From: Flexibacter flexilis DSM 6793
GTDB taxonomy: Bacteria > Bacteroidota > Bacteroidia > Cytophagales > Flexibacteraceae
Direction of reading: 5' to 3'
Length of the DNA: 64,000 bases
NCBI RefSeq assembly: GCF_900112255.1
Contig: NZ_FOLE01000001.1
Span: 248,001 to 312,000, forward strand
Shown here in pieces: positions 25,040 through 34,483 of this stretch (the stretch's first letter is position 1; each line of letters starts with the position of its first letter). The notes below the pieces were generated by a model that was given only the letters and a program-made list of their open reading frames with translations, searched no databases and had not been told where the DNA came from. A program made the translations under genes and the position numbers.

Positions 25040-25066
25040 AGCCCCAACAACTTGCGCTGCGGGGCT
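25040..25066 (-). terminator. Probable terminator after the YfiR-like gene
   Basis: Arms AGCCCC (25040-25045) and GGGGCT (25061-25066), followed on the minus strand by GTTTGTTTT. Confidence 0.55.
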
Positions 25067-25096
25067 GAGAGATTGAGTTAGGTAGTAATAATATTT

Positions 25097-25624
25097 TTAG
25101 TCCACCAGCAAAGCTAGTTGCACCAATTCGCCCGCCATGCGGAGTTTGTGCGATTCGAGCATTTTCCGACTTAGTTCAAATTTTAAAATATCATTATCCA
25201 ACGTTACAAAATTAATAGCTGCGCCTTTTTTGGTAAGTCCCTCACGTTCGGCCACAATCAAAACAGGCTGGCCTTTGGTTTTTTCCAAAAGCGGCTTTAG
25301 TTCTTTGCTTTTGTTGTCGGCCAAATACACCAACTGCGTTGTGCCAATATCGTTGGCAGTATTAGCCTTACGAATCACAATATTATAGCCTTCTGGTGTT
25401 TTTTTTATTTTGGCCATTGCTTGTAGCTCCGCAACGAGGGGAGTCTCCCCTACCACCGTAATCACAAACTCGTTGTTGAGGGGCGGGGAAGGCCATTTGC
25501 TATACTTCACGAAATTGTATAAGAATAACGATTGCGCTTTATAATTCATCTCTTGGGCTTGCGCAGCCATCGACACAAAGCCTAATAGCAGTACAAAAGA
25601 TATTTTGATAAGAAGATTTTTCAT
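25097..25624 (-). CDS. YfiR-family periplasmic protein (DUF4154)
   Basis: The 175-residue protein has a signal peptide (MKNLLIKISFVLLLGFVSMA) and the YfiR pattern KAQSLFLYNFVKYSKWP, then VITVVGETPLVAELQAMAK and a C-terminal INFVTLDNDILKFELSRKML. In Pseudomonas YfiR is a periplasmic repressor of a diguanylate cyclase; in Bacteroidota its relatives usually sit beside outer-membrane receptors and sensor kinases. It is the second gene of a unit with a TonB-dependent receptor, 35 bases downstream. No kinase or cyclase gene is next to it here. Confidence 0.88.
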   Translation of the reverse strand: MKNLLIKISFVLLLGFVSMAAQAQEMNYKAQSLFLYNFVKYSKWPSPPLNNEFVITVVGETPLVAELQAMAKIKKTPEGYNIVIRKANTANDIGTTQLVYLADNKSKELKPLLEKTKGQPVLIVAEREGLTKKGAAINFVTLDNDILKFELSRKMLESHKLRMAGELVQLALLVD

Positions 25625-25659
25625 GCTCAGAAAAGATGTTTAGTTGGAGAAATGGATTG

Positions 25660-27894
25660 CTACTTTTTGCTTTGTAGTGTGTAATTAAGCTTTACTACAA
25701 ATTCTCGCGAACTACCAGCCATCGGGGTGCTCAGGCCATAATAAGGCTGTACATATTTAAATTGCTGATTAAATAAGTCGTACACGCCTACGCCAGCCGT
25801 AAGACCAGTGTTGGCAATATTTTCGTAGCGTACAAACACATTCGCCAACAAAACGGGGTCAAAAGTTCTAAGTCTTGGATATGGGCTACCATCGCTTTTT
25901 ATGCCAATATCATAACCATAACGTTTGCTATAAAATGAAGCTGATGGATTGACTGTCAGCTTTTTAGTAATATTATACGAAACATTTAAATTAACTTTAT
26001 GCGCAGGGAAACCTAATGACAGATTTTTTGTAACAGTATTGCCAAAACTAATGGCACCATTATTCTGAATTGCTTCGCGTGCAGAATACACACCTATCAA
26101 GTCTTTGCCGCCTGTAGAATAAAAGGCATAATTCGCACTCAAATAGCCCCACTTTTGTCTGATTTTGTATTCCAATTCGACACCTCGGCTACCTGTTTTT
26201 TTGAAGTTGCTATACACGCTTTGGTGCGTAGTTTCAGTGCTATAATACACAATTGCATTTCGGGTAGTAATTTCATAGAAATTAGCCGTCAGGAACATAT
26301 CGCGCGTGAGCTGATAACCTACCTCAATTTCAAATACAGAAGTTTTTTCGGGCTTCAAGGTCACTTGCTCACCAATTACGGCTGTAGAATCAACCGAACC
26401 GTCAGGTCGTGTCCCTAATGTATATTGTCCATCATAAGCCAATTTTACGTTTTGGATACTTGGCGCACGGAATGCCTGACTATACAAAGCCTTGAAATTG
26501 AATCGTTTGATTTTCTTGGTAATCCCTAAACGAGGCACAAACGCTTCGCCATAGCGCGTATTTTTATCATAGCGTGCCCCTACAATAATATTGGCCAAAC
26601 GTGTTTTGTATGTGCCTTGTGCAAAAAATGCTAAATTTTTGTATTCTACTTTGGTAGAATCTATCAAATCATTAGTGCTTTTATCTTCTTCGTAGGCTTG
26701 GTCTTCAAAATATTCGCCACCAAAAATGACATTTAACTTTCTATTAAAATCATAAGAACCCGTTAAATTACTTTTCAAACGCATTGCGTATTGTGAATTA
26801 GGCAAATCTCTCATTGCACTGTCTGGTATGTTTTTAATGCTTACATCTGGGTTTTGCAGAATAATGTTCACGCGCGGTGTAAGTGTCAATTTATTACTAA
26901 TCTTCGCTTCATATTTTAGCTCCGAATAAATAGAGTTAAGCGACTGGTCAAGAATACCTTGTCCTTTTTTATTAATGTACGCAGGATTTTCTAATGTATA
27001 TTTATCCAAAATCGTCCTAAAACTCAGGCCTTTGTATTTTGCCCCAACATTCAAATTCATATCCCGAATATTGGATTTGTCTTTGAGTGTTACGAATTTG
27101 CCCAAAGAGTCAATATCGCCGCCTCTTCCAGAAATACCCTTCGGAAAAAAAGAGAAAAAGTCATTGTTATCGCTGCGATTAGCTGTTCCCACAAATCCAG
27201 AAGCATCAAGTTCCCAGTTTTTAATTTTCTTGCCTGCCGAAACTTGTACATTGGCACGGCCTAATGTCTCTTGCATTTGCCCACCCGTAACAGCCGCCGA
27301 AATACCATTCAGCTCCGCTTTTTTGGTGATAATATTGATAACCGCAAACTCCGCAAAGCCGCCATAAACAGCAGAACCCGGCCCACGAATAATCTCAATG
27401 CGCTGAATATTTTCGATAGGATAATGATTGCCAAAAGTCAAAGACGCGCTAAAAATTTCGTTCATTTCTTGGCCATCTATCATCAAAAGCACTTTGCCTT
27501 CGTGCGCCCAGTTGCCACGAACACCCAGCCCCACGATGCCGTTGCCTTGCAAACCAAAATCAAAACCTGGCACTTGACGCAAAACGTCCATCAAATCACG
27601 TGCGCCTGACTTCTGGATTTCCTCTGCCGTAATCATACTCACGATGCTTGGCGACTCACGCGCCGACAGCGATTTTTTGGAAGCCACACCCACAATGGAG
27701 TTGATGAGCTTTTCTAGCTCCGAGGAAACACCCGAAGCACGGAGCTTTTCCAAGTCCGCAATAGACATGTCGTAATACTTAGAAAGTGTATCCGTTTGGG
27801 CAGTTGGCGCTGTTTGAGCTAAGGCCTTTTGTCCAGACAACCAGCAACTTACGAGAGCTGCCAAACATATTAAAAAAGATTTATTGTGTTTCAT
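25660..27894 (-). CDS. TonB-dependent outer-membrane receptor
   Basis: The 744-residue protein has a signal peptide ending near KALAQ, a short N-terminal stretch with a YYDMSIADLEKLRASG motif, a plug domain (about 75 to 195: ESPSIVSMITAEEIQKSGAR, MIDGQEMNEIFS, IEIIRGPGSAVYGGFAEFAV) and a beta-barrel that ends in an aromatic-free FVVKLNYTLQSKK. It lacks a carboxypeptidase-like N-terminal domain, so it is a vitamin/siderophore-style receptor rather than SusC-like. Its ligand is unknown. Paired with the downstream YfiR-like gene. Confidence 0.92.
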   Translation of the reverse strand: MKHNKSFLICLAALVSCWLSGQKALAQTAPTAQTDTLSKYYDMSIADLEKLRASGVSSELEKLINSIVGVASKKSLSARESPSIVSMITAEEIQKSGARDLMDVLRQVPGFDFGLQGNGIVGLGVRGNWAHEGKVLLMIDGQEMNEIFSASLTFGNHYPIENIQRIEIIRGPGSAVYGGFAEFAVINIITKKAELNGISAAVTGGQMQETLGRANVQVSAGKKIKNWELDASGFVGTANRSDNNDFFSFFPKGISGRGGDIDSLGKFVTLKDKSNIRDMNLNVGAKYKGLSFRTILDKYTLENPAYINKKGQGILDQSLNSIYSELKYEAKISNKLTLTPRVNIILQNPDVSIKNIPDSAMRDLPNSQYAMRLKSNLTGSYDFNRKLNVIFGGEYFEDQAYEEDKSTNDLIDSTKVEYKNLAFFAQGTYKTRLANIIVGARYDKNTRYGEAFVPRLGITKKIKRFNFKALYSQAFRAPSIQNVKLAYDGQYTLGTRPDGSVDSTAVIGEQVTLKPEKTSVFEIEVGYQLTRDMFLTANFYEITTRNAIVYYSTETTHQSVYSNFKKTGSRGVELEYKIRQKWGYLSANYAFYSTGGKDLIGVYSAREAIQNNGAISFGNTVTKNLSLGFPAHKVNLNVSYNITKKLTVNPSASFYSKRYGYDIGIKSDGSPYPRLRTFDPVLLANVFVRYENIANTGLTAGVGVYDLFNQQFKYVQPYYGLSTPMAGSSREFVVKLNYTLQSKK

Positions 27895-28047
27895 TTTTTG
27901 TAAAGATTAGTAGTCTAACTTACAATTGTTGAGATAAAGAAGAATAGTCATGTTCGTTTGGCTATATTAACACCAAAGCCCCTTTTTTATTGTTGCAAAT
28001 AACAGGGTATGTAATAAAATCACTGAGATTTCTGTTCCAAACGGATA

Positions 28048-29295
28048 TTAGAGTTGTTGAAACATCCGTAAATTTGGTTGATTCGGTTTGGGCGTTGCCT
28101 TTTCGTACTGGCGAATTACTTGCCCCAAATTTTTCAGGAAATTAAAACCCAAGCCATAAGCATAAACCCCGTCGTTGTAAACGCAGTTTTCGTTTACATT
28201 AATAATAGCCGAAATCATAAATTCGGTATTATTCTCAAAATCAGCTATATAAGCACAGTCAATCTGATAGCCATACGATAGCCCCACGATATTGAAAATC
28301 CGCAAATTGTCCGTAATCGTGTCCATGCGTTGCCCATACAACAGGTATTTTTTGTAACTGTCGTTGTAAGGGCGGCGTTTGTATTCGGCAAATTCCGACT
28401 CGCGCGGGTAACGACTCATGTATTTGCGGATAAACTGATAATCTTCTGTTGTCAGGTCAAAACGACGACTTTTGGGCACGGAATACGGAAATATTAAGGC
28501 CGTCAGGATGTCATGCAAATTCTTCAAAGACAAGAAATTGGAATAAGTAAACGGATATGGTTCTGCCACATATCGGCCACCGCTGTAATAACCTTTTCCT
28601 TTCAGCGTATTGGCCAACGGCACATATAACTCGCGGCTGTTGTGAGCGGCAGCTTGCTTATACAGCAATTTCTTTTTGGGTGAATAAAAACTAAAAACAG
28701 GCGTTTGGCAGTTGCCTGCGGGCGTACACGGCATGAATTTCTGAATGATACGCGCATTTTTATAACCCAACTGCTCCAAACGATCGTTTACGTAAGCTTG
28801 CCCCAGAAAATCATACAGACGATTGTAACCATTGTTATCACTTACCAACAACATTCGTTTCATGTATTCGGCCAACGTATGACGCGCGGGAAATGCTTTT
28901 TGCGCACGTTGGCAAGGCGTTGCACCCCACCCAATTATATCATTTTTAGAGATTTTAACGCCTTTCCTCTGCAAATGATTTAGTTTCTCCAGTGTCAGGG
29001 CGATGCTCGGCAGCTTTACGGTACTAGCAGGATTGAAATATTGCGTCGTGTCGAGTTGGAATGTGTGATGCTCAAAACGCGGTTTATTGTCTTTGTCCCT
29101 AAAAATGCGCGTGTAAATAATTTGCACGTCGTAATGGGGCAAATTGTTCAGCACTTTACCGAAAAGTGGCGCGTTGCTACGCAAAAGGCTATCCACTAAA
29201 CCTGTGTAGTGCGCTTGACTGCTGTCTGGTTGGGCTACGGCAGTTCGAAAACACAACATACAGGCCACTAAGCAAAAATATTTAAGGTGTTTCAT
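28048..29295 (-). CDS. Secreted serine hydrolase with class A beta-lactamase fold
   Basis: The product from the ATG at 29295 has about 415 residues and a signal peptide (MKHLKYFCLVACMLCFRTAV). The active-site S-x-x-K is visible in NPASTVKLPS and the S-D-N loop in RMLLVSDNNGYNRLYDFL, as in beta-lactamases and DD-peptidase relatives. The protein is larger than typical class A enzymes (about 290 residues), and I do not see a clear K-T-G triad, so a peptidase or esterase role on cell-wall or other substrates is as likely as resistance. Single-gene unit. Confidence 0.8.
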   Translation of the reverse strand: MKHLKYFCLVACMLCFRTAVAQPDSSQAHYTGLVDSLLRSNAPLFGKVLNNLPHYDVQIIYTRIFRDKDNKPRFEHHTFQLDTTQYFNPASTVKLPSIALTLEKLNHLQRKGVKISKNDIIGWGATPCQRAQKAFPARHTLAEYMKRMLLVSDNNGYNRLYDFLGQAYVNDRLEQLGYKNARIIQKFMPCTPAGNCQTPVFSFYSPKKKLLYKQAAAHNSRELYVPLANTLKGKGYYSGGRYVAEPYPFTYSNFLSLKNLHDILTALIFPYSVPKSRRFDLTTEDYQFIRKYMSRYPRESEFAEYKRRPYNDSYKKYLLYGQRMDTITDNLRIFNIVGLSYGYQIDCAYIADFENNTEFMISAIINVNENCVYNDGVYAYGLGFNFLKNLGQVIRQYEKATPKPNQPNLRMFQQL

Positions 29296-29530
29296 AGAAA
29301 ATTGGGTGTTTGAGGAAAATAAACAAAAACACCTGCGCAAAATTAGGTGCTTTAGGATGTACCGAACAAAATCAGGCTAAAAAAACATTGTACTTTCGCC
29401 AGAGAATTTGACTAAAAATAATATTTGGTAACCTTGCCAACGATTGTTCAAATAAATTCATGTTATTTCTTTTAAAGTCGCGTAATTCTTGGATAACTTG
29501 CGGCTGACAATGGCTGTAATCTGACCGCAA

Positions 29531-30625
29531 ATGAAACGACTGTTTTACAAGAAAATTCACTACAAAACCGTAAACATCAATACTTCCGCGCCCAAACCTG
29601 CGGAAGCCTCTATTTTGGTGATTTACACGGGTGGCACATTGGGCATGGTGTTCGATGAAGTAGGCAAGCACTTAGTGCCTTTTGATTTTGAGCAAATTCT
29701 TGATAAAATTCCCGAATTGAGTCGTTTTGGATTTAGCCTCACGGTTATTTCATTCAATCAGCTCATCGACTCGGCGAATGTAAGCCCTGCGCACTGGATT
29801 GCCTTGGCTACACTTATTGAAGAAAATTATGCCAAATACAATGGTTTCGTGATTATTCACGGCACGGATACCATGGCGTATAGTGCTTCTGCTTTGAGCT
29901 TTTTGCTCGAAAATCTTAACAAACCCGTAATTTTGACGGGGGCGCAATTGCCAATTGGTGCCGTGCGTACCGATGCACGCGAAAACCTCATTACGGCACT
30001 CGAAATCGCTGCTGCTCGCAAAGACGGCAGGCCGCTGGTAACGGAAGTTTGTATTTATTTCAATAACAAACTGCTGCGCGGCAATCGTGCCAAAAAAGTA
30101 GAAAGTGCGCAATTCGGAGCATTTGAGTCGGCCAACTATCCAGCACTGGCCGAATGCGGTATCCGTATAGATTATAATAGTCTGGTAATCAAGCCTTACC
30201 AGCCATTTAGTACGCTTAAGGTGTACAAGAAAATGGATACGCGTGTGGCTATTCTCAAACTCTTCCCTGGTGTAGGCCCCGAAATTGTAGAAAGCATTAT
30301 CAACTTGCCCAATCTGAAAGGCGTGGTAATCGAAACGTATGGTTCGGGTAATGCGCCAACGGAGTCGTGGTTTATCGAAAGCCTCAAAAAAGCCATTAAC
30401 AAAGGCATTATTGTCTATAACGTGTCGCAATGCAATGGCGGAACGGTCATGCAAGGCCGCTACGAAACCAGCAAATCACTCATGCAAATTGGCGTGTTGA
30501 GCGGTGGCGACATCACCACAGAAGCCGCCGTAACCAAACTCATGTTCTTACTGGGCAACGATGACAGCTACGGTGACGTAAAACGCAACTTAACAAGAGC
30601 TATTAGAGGAGAAATGACTGTTTAA
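29531..30625 (+). CDS. ansA: Type I L-asparaginase
   Basis: Asparaginase hydrolyses asparagine to aspartate and ammonia. The 364-residue protein has both catalytic threonine motifs: VIYTGGTLGM near residue 34 and IIHGTDTMAYSASALSF near 113, followed by KPVILTGAQLPIG. Absence of a signal peptide points to the cytosolic type I enzyme. The N-terminal 28 basic residues (KRLFYKKIHYKT) are a little longer than usual; there is no later methionine before the first motif, so the start is kept. A strong terminator follows. Confidence 0.94.
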   Translation: MKRLFYKKIHYKTVNINTSAPKPAEASILVIYTGGTLGMVFDEVGKHLVPFDFEQILDKIPELSRFGFSLTVISFNQLIDSANVSPAHWIALATLIEENYAKYNGFVIIHGTDTMAYSASALSFLLENLNKPVILTGAQLPIGAVRTDARENLITALEIAAARKDGRPLVTEVCIYFNNKLLRGNRAKKVESAQFGAFESANYPALAECGIRIDYNSLVIKPYQPFSTLKVYKKMDTRVAILKLFPGVGPEIVESIINLPNLKGVVIETYGSGNAPTESWFIESLKKAINKGIIVYNVSQCNGGTVMQGRYETSKSLMQIGVLSGGDITTEAAVTKLMFLLGNDDSYGDVKRNLTRAIRGEMTV

Positions 30626-30654
30626 TTTTCTCTCTATCGTTTAAATATTTCATG

Positions 30655-30694
30655 TCCCTGCCAAGACGCTTTTGTTTTGGCAGGGATTTTTTTT
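30655..30694 (+). terminator. Terminator after ansA
   Basis: Perfect 10-base arms TCCCTGCCAA and TTGGCAGGGA with a 12-base loop followed by eight T. Confidence 0.93.
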
Positions 30695-30786
30695 GTAAAA
30701 AAAGAAATGAAACTGTGACATTTAGCATTGCCTTGCGAATAATTGTACAAAAACGAAAATCATTGATACAAATAAATATTGTTTAG

Positions 30787-31290
30787 ATGAACAAATCAGG
30801 TGAATTTCTTTCGGTAGTGCGGCAGCATAAAGGTATTATTTACAAAATAGTTAATTCGTATTGTGCCGATGCCGAAGACCGCAAAGATTTGGCGCAAGAA
30901 ATTATTATTCAGCTCTGGAAATCGTTTGAAAAATACGATACAACTTTCAAATATTCTACATGGATATACCGCATCGCGCTCAATGTTTCTATTTCTTTTT
31001 TGAGAAAAGAAGTAAGTCGAAAAAAAATAAATAATACAATAAATGATAACTTTTTTGAGCTATCTGAACAAGATATTTCGGAGCAGCCAGAAAGTAATTT
31101 AACGATTTTACAAGTAGCGATTTTTCAACTAAAAGAATTAGACAAAGCCTTGATATTGCTTTATTTAGAAGAAAAAAGCTACAAAGAAATTTCGGAAATA
31201 CTCGGCATTTCAGAAACTAATATTTCCACCAAAATCAGCAGAATAAAACAATTATTAAAACAAAAAATTACTCACCTTCAAAACACTTAA
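30787..31290 (+). CDS. ECF RNA polymerase sigma factor
   Basis: The 167-residue protein has region 2 (ADAEDRKDLAQEIIIQLWKS and YSTWIYRIALNVSISFLR) and region 4 with the HTH YKEISEILGISETNISTKIS. It is AT-rich. It precedes a four-helix membrane protein gene by four bases; such sigma/membrane-protein pairs recur in Bacteroidota and the partner presumably controls the sigma factor. Confidence 0.92.
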   Translation: MNKSGEFLSVVRQHKGIIYKIVNSYCADAEDRKDLAQEIIIQLWKSFEKYDTTFKYSTWIYRIALNVSISFLRKEVSRKKINNTINDNFFELSEQDISEQPESNLTILQVAIFQLKELDKALILLYLEEKSYKEISEILGISETNISTKISRIKQLLKQKITHLQNT

Positions 31291-31294
31291 TACA

Positions 31295-31954
31295 ATGGAA
31301 TACAACGATTTGATTGCACTTTGGAAAAGCCAAGACGCAAAACTCGAAAAAGCCCTAAAAATGAATGACTTAATGTTGATTGAGCTGATAAATCAGAAAG
31401 CTAAATCATCGTTAAATAGCCTCATTAGATTTAAAGTACAAGGAATTATTGGCTTCGTATTGTACTTACTTTTACTTGGTTATGGGCTATATTATGCAAT
31501 TACTTATTATTCATCTGGCTGGAATTATTTTATAGCGTCTGTTGGGGCTATTTTTGTGATTAACCTCAAAGGTTTTTCGGATTATATCCGCCATATTTAT
31601 TTAGTCAATAAAATAAATTATGATAATAATGTTGTATTGATACAACAACAACTTTTAGATATTCAGTTGTCTATTATCAATCACGCCAAATTTATGTGTT
31701 TACAATTTCCTTTTTACTCTACTTTTTATTTGAGTAATCGTTGGTTTCCTGCACAAGTAGATACCGTATATCTGATTTTTCAGTGCTGCATGACAGGCGG
31801 ACTTATTTATTTTTCGTATTGGCTATACAACCAGCACAAACCCGAAAATTTGAACAAAAAATGGTTCAGAATCATGATTTCTGGTTCGGGAGCAGCTGCC
31901 ATTGCCAAAGCCCTCAATTTTTATAAAGAATTGGACGCATTTCGGGAAGAATAA
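31295..31954 (+). CDS. Membrane protein paired with ECF sigma factor, possible anti-sigma
   Basis: The 219-residue protein begins with a charged cytosolic segment (MEYNDLIALWKSQDAKLEKA) and has four likely membrane helices at about 50-70, 76-95, 130-150 and 153-172. The N-terminal LWKSQDAKLEKALKMND pattern recurs in proteins encoded next to ECF factors in this phylum. No zinc-binding anti-sigma motif is present. The four-base gap to the sigma gene indicates translational coupling. The assignment as an anti-sigma factor is inferred from position only. Confidence 0.7.
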   Translation: MEYNDLIALWKSQDAKLEKALKMNDLMLIELINQKAKSSLNSLIRFKVQGIIGFVLYLLLLGYGLYYAITYYSSGWNYFIASVGAIFVINLKGFSDYIRHIYLVNKINYDNNVVLIQQQLLDIQLSIINHAKFMCLQFPFYSTFYLSNRWFPAQVDTVYLIFQCCMTGGLIYFSYWLYNQHKPENLNKKWFRIMISGSGAAAIAKALNFYKELDAFREE

Positions 31955-32034
31955 AATCCAATCTCCTCCTATTGATTTATACCATTCGTTCCAAAATATT
32001 CGTTTTATTGGGAGCAATCAAACATAAATGAGAG

Positions 32035-32820
32035 ATGAATAACAGACGAACTTTCCTTAAAAAATCAATTCCATTAGGGTTATTACCTTTTGTTCCCATT
32101 GCGGCAACAGCAGAAAATGAGACAGTTACGGCAACAGCCAATACTCTATCCAAACCCAAAGTTATTTTCTTTGATGTCAATGAAACACTATTGGATTTAG
32201 AACCACTCAAACGCTCAGTCGTAAAAACGCTCGGCGGCCAAAAAGAACTTGGAAGTCTGTGGTTTACCACCATGCTCAAATATTCGTTGGTGGCAACGGT
32301 AGCTGGTCAGTATTTTGATTTTGGGAAAATAGGAGCTGCTACCCTAATAATGGTAGCCCAAAACAATGGTATCGTGCTTACGGAAGAAGACGCAAAAAAT
32401 GCCGTAAAACCTATCCTATCGCTACAACCACACGTCGAAGTAAAAGAGGCTTTGGAACTATTAAAACAACATAAATACACCCTCATTTCCTTTACCAATT
32501 CTTCCAATAAGGCCGTTGCGCAGCAGTTGAAAAATGCAGGCATCATACAACTTTTCGACGGTAGCATTAGTGTAGAAGATTATGGGAAATACAAACCCGA
32601 CACGGAAGTATATCATTGGGCAGCACGCAAAATGCAAGTCCAAAATAGTGATTGTATGCTCGTGGCCGCGCACGGCTGGGACATTGCAGGTGCTCTTTGG
32701 GCAGGCTGGCAAGGTGCTTTTATTGCACGAGCAGGACAACAATTGTTCCCGTTGGCTCCTACCCCACAAATCAACCAAAAGGATTTGCTCAAAGTAGCCA
32801 AAGAAATAGTTGCGTTGTAA
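32035..32820 (+). CDS. Haloacid dehalogenase type II-like protein with Tat signal
   Basis: The 261-residue protein has a twin-arginine leader (NRRTFLKKSIPLGLLPFVP) and then a HAD domain of the 2-haloacid dehalogenase subfamily: IFFDVNETLLDL with the nucleophile Asp near residue 48, SFTNSSNKAVAQQLKNAG with the Ser/Asn motif, YKPDTEVYHWAARKM with the Lys and the VAAHGWDIAGALWAGWQGAF terminal motif. It would hydrolyse halogenated short acids or similar small molecules. Export through the Tat system implies a periplasmic site, which is uncommon for this family. Confidence 0.85.
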   Translation: MNNRRTFLKKSIPLGLLPFVPIAATAENETVTATANTLSKPKVIFFDVNETLLDLEPLKRSVVKTLGGQKELGSLWFTTMLKYSLVATVAGQYFDFGKIGAATLIMVAQNNGIVLTEEDAKNAVKPILSLQPHVEVKEALELLKQHKYTLISFTNSSNKAVAQQLKNAGIIQLFDGSISVEDYGKYKPDTEVYHWAARKMQVQNSDCMLVAAHGWDIAGALWAGWQGAFIARAGQQLFPLAPTPQINQKDLLKVAKEIVAL

Positions 32821-32917
32821 TATGACCAAAACCATACAAGCATTATATCATACTGACAATCAACAAAATAGACTCATTTCGAATGTCAGACATAACTTTT
32901 ATACAATAACAAACCAA

Positions 32918-33466
32918 ATGTCTTACTGTAACTTCATTGCCAATTTGCCGCCATCGGAGCGCAAAACTTTGCATCAAAACTACCATGACAAACTATATGG
33001 GTTTCCAATTTCTGACGATAACGAACTGTTTGGCCGCTTAATATTGGAAATCAATCAAGCAGGTTTGAGCTGGGAAACGATTCTAAAAAAAGAAGCCTCC
33101 TTTCGGGTAGCTTACGATAATTTTGAGATTGCACGGGTGGCCGCTTACACCGACCAAGACCGCGAACGTTTGCTTCAAGATCAAGGAATCATCCGCAACA
33201 AACTGAAAATCAATGCGGCCATAGAGAATGCCAAAGCCATACAGCAACTTCAGGCGCAACACGGTTCGTTTGACCAATGGCTAGAGCTACACCATCCGCT
33301 CAGCAAAGACGAATGGGTAAAACTCTTTAAGAAAACATTTCGGTTTACAGGCGGCGAGATTGTGAACGAATTTCTGATGAGTATCGGGTATTTGCACGGC
33401 GCACACGCCGAAAACTGCCCGATTCATTCCCAAATTTTAGAGCAAAAACCCAAGTGGGTACAATAA
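32918..33466 (+). CDS. tag: DNA-3-methyladenine glycosylase I
   Basis: Tag removes 3-methyladenine from alkylated DNA. From the ATG at 32918 the protein has 182 residues. The zinc ligands of the family are in place: Cys4 in MSYCNF, His near residue 17-18 in NYHDKLYGFP, and the C-terminal His and Cys in GAHAENCP. The stretch FGRLILEINQAGLSWETILK holds the conserved Glu and Trp of the base pocket. The longer frame from 32810 adds 36 residues without family similarity and overlaps the preceding gene. It follows the dehalogenase gene by about 100 bases. Confidence 0.94.
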   Translation: MSYCNFIANLPPSERKTLHQNYHDKLYGFPISDDNELFGRLILEINQAGLSWETILKKEASFRVAYDNFEIARVAAYTDQDRERLLQDQGIIRNKLKINAAIENAKAIQQLQAQHGSFDQWLELHHPLSKDEWVKLFKKTFRFTGGEIVNEFLMSIGYLHGAHAENCPIHSQILEQKPKWVQ

Positions 33467-33477
33467 TTTGTAACAAG

Positions 33478-33518
33478 AAAAACGGGGAATAGACTGTAAA
33501 AAGCCTATACCCCGTTTG
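33478..33518. terminator. Bidirectional terminator between tag and an anti-sigma gene
   Basis: Arms AAACGGGG (33480-33487) and CCCCGTTT (33510-33517), with an inner ATAG/CTAT pairing, between two converging genes. Confidence 0.8.
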
Positions 33519-33541
33519 ATTTATATACGTGTGGTTGCTTG

Positions 33542-34483
33542 TTATAGTTTGTGCCCCAAAAAGAATTTGCCGTGCTGCAAAATACTGGCATTTTCATTTT
33601 CCAAAACCCAGTAATAAAGTCCATCTGGTAAATTTTGTTTTTTCAGATTAACCGATTCTGTTTCAGATGTTTCAAAGCTAAAAACCTTTTTAGCTTTATT
33701 GTTATAAATCACAATGGTTAATTTTTCACTTTCAGGGTCAAAGCCATCCACCCATTTTATGTGGAAGTTATCGGTAATTTCTGCGTATTCAATTGGCTCT
33801 ACTACAATTTTTTCATTGTTGTTACTTCTTACATTCAAATTCATCATATTATCCCAAGAAGCATTTTCTGCGAAATTAGCAGCTATCCACTGATTTTCAG
33901 ATGGTTGTGTTACACTTTTTTCTATATCTTTTTTGTGTGACGCTATAGCCTTACTAGAGGGGGTATTTAAATTATTTTGTGCTACTGTACCTTGTGCCTC
34001 AGGTAGTGTAGTGGGTCTCATACTAAAATCAGAGGGTTTATAACGCGCAGCCTCCCTTCCGACAGTATCAATATTGATAGCCAAAGGGCTTTGCTGATTC
34101 AATGCTTGAGAGAGATTGTTGTACTGGTACCAAAGCCAAACCAATGGCGCAAGCACTGCCACAACAGCCACAGCTTGTAAAGGGCGGACATAAAACTTGC
34201 TACGTTTTTTATGGTTAGCCAAGATTTTATTAAAATTTCTTCTGGTATTTTTTTGCAGGAAATCATCCAGCTCTTCAGTAGATTTTTGATTTTTTTCTAA
34301 AAAAAATGTAATATCACTCAGAATAAGACTGCAATGATTACACTCCCTCAAGTGATCGTCAATGTGCTGTTTTTCTGATATGTCCAAAGAGCCTTTAGCA
34401 TAGCTCTTCAGTGTTTCGAAAGATAAGTGTTCGCTTGCGCTGGAGTGGTTCGTCGCAGCCGATGTGATATTTTTCATGTCCAA
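33542..34483 (-). CDS. Zinc-binding anti-sigma factor, membrane-anchored
   Basis: The 313-residue protein has an N-terminal anti-sigma domain with the H-x3-H-x3-C-x2-C-type motif HIDDHLRECNHC (about residues 41 to 52), one membrane segment (AVAVVAVLAPLVWLWYQY, about 104 to 122) and a periplasmic part with a low-complexity linker and a C-terminal beta-sandwich-like region ending LPDGLYYWVLENENASILQ. It starts on the base after the sigma factor stop codon, so the two are translationally coupled. The ATG at 34477 is an alternative start. Confidence 0.85.
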   Translation of the reverse strand: MDMKNITSAATNHSSASEHLSFETLKSYAKGSLDISEKQHIDDHLRECNHCSLILSDITFFLEKNQKSTEELDDFLQKNTRRNFNKILANHKKRSKFYVRPLQAVAVVAVLAPLVWLWYQYNNLSQALNQQSPLAINIDTVGREAARYKPSDFSMRPTTLPEAQGTVAQNNLNTPSSKAIASHKKDIEKSVTQPSENQWIAANFAENASWDNMMNLNVRSNNNEKIVVEPIEYAEITDNFHIKWVDGFDPESEKLTIVIYNNKAKKVFSFETSETESVNLKKQNLPDGLYYWVLENENASILQHGKFFLGHKL

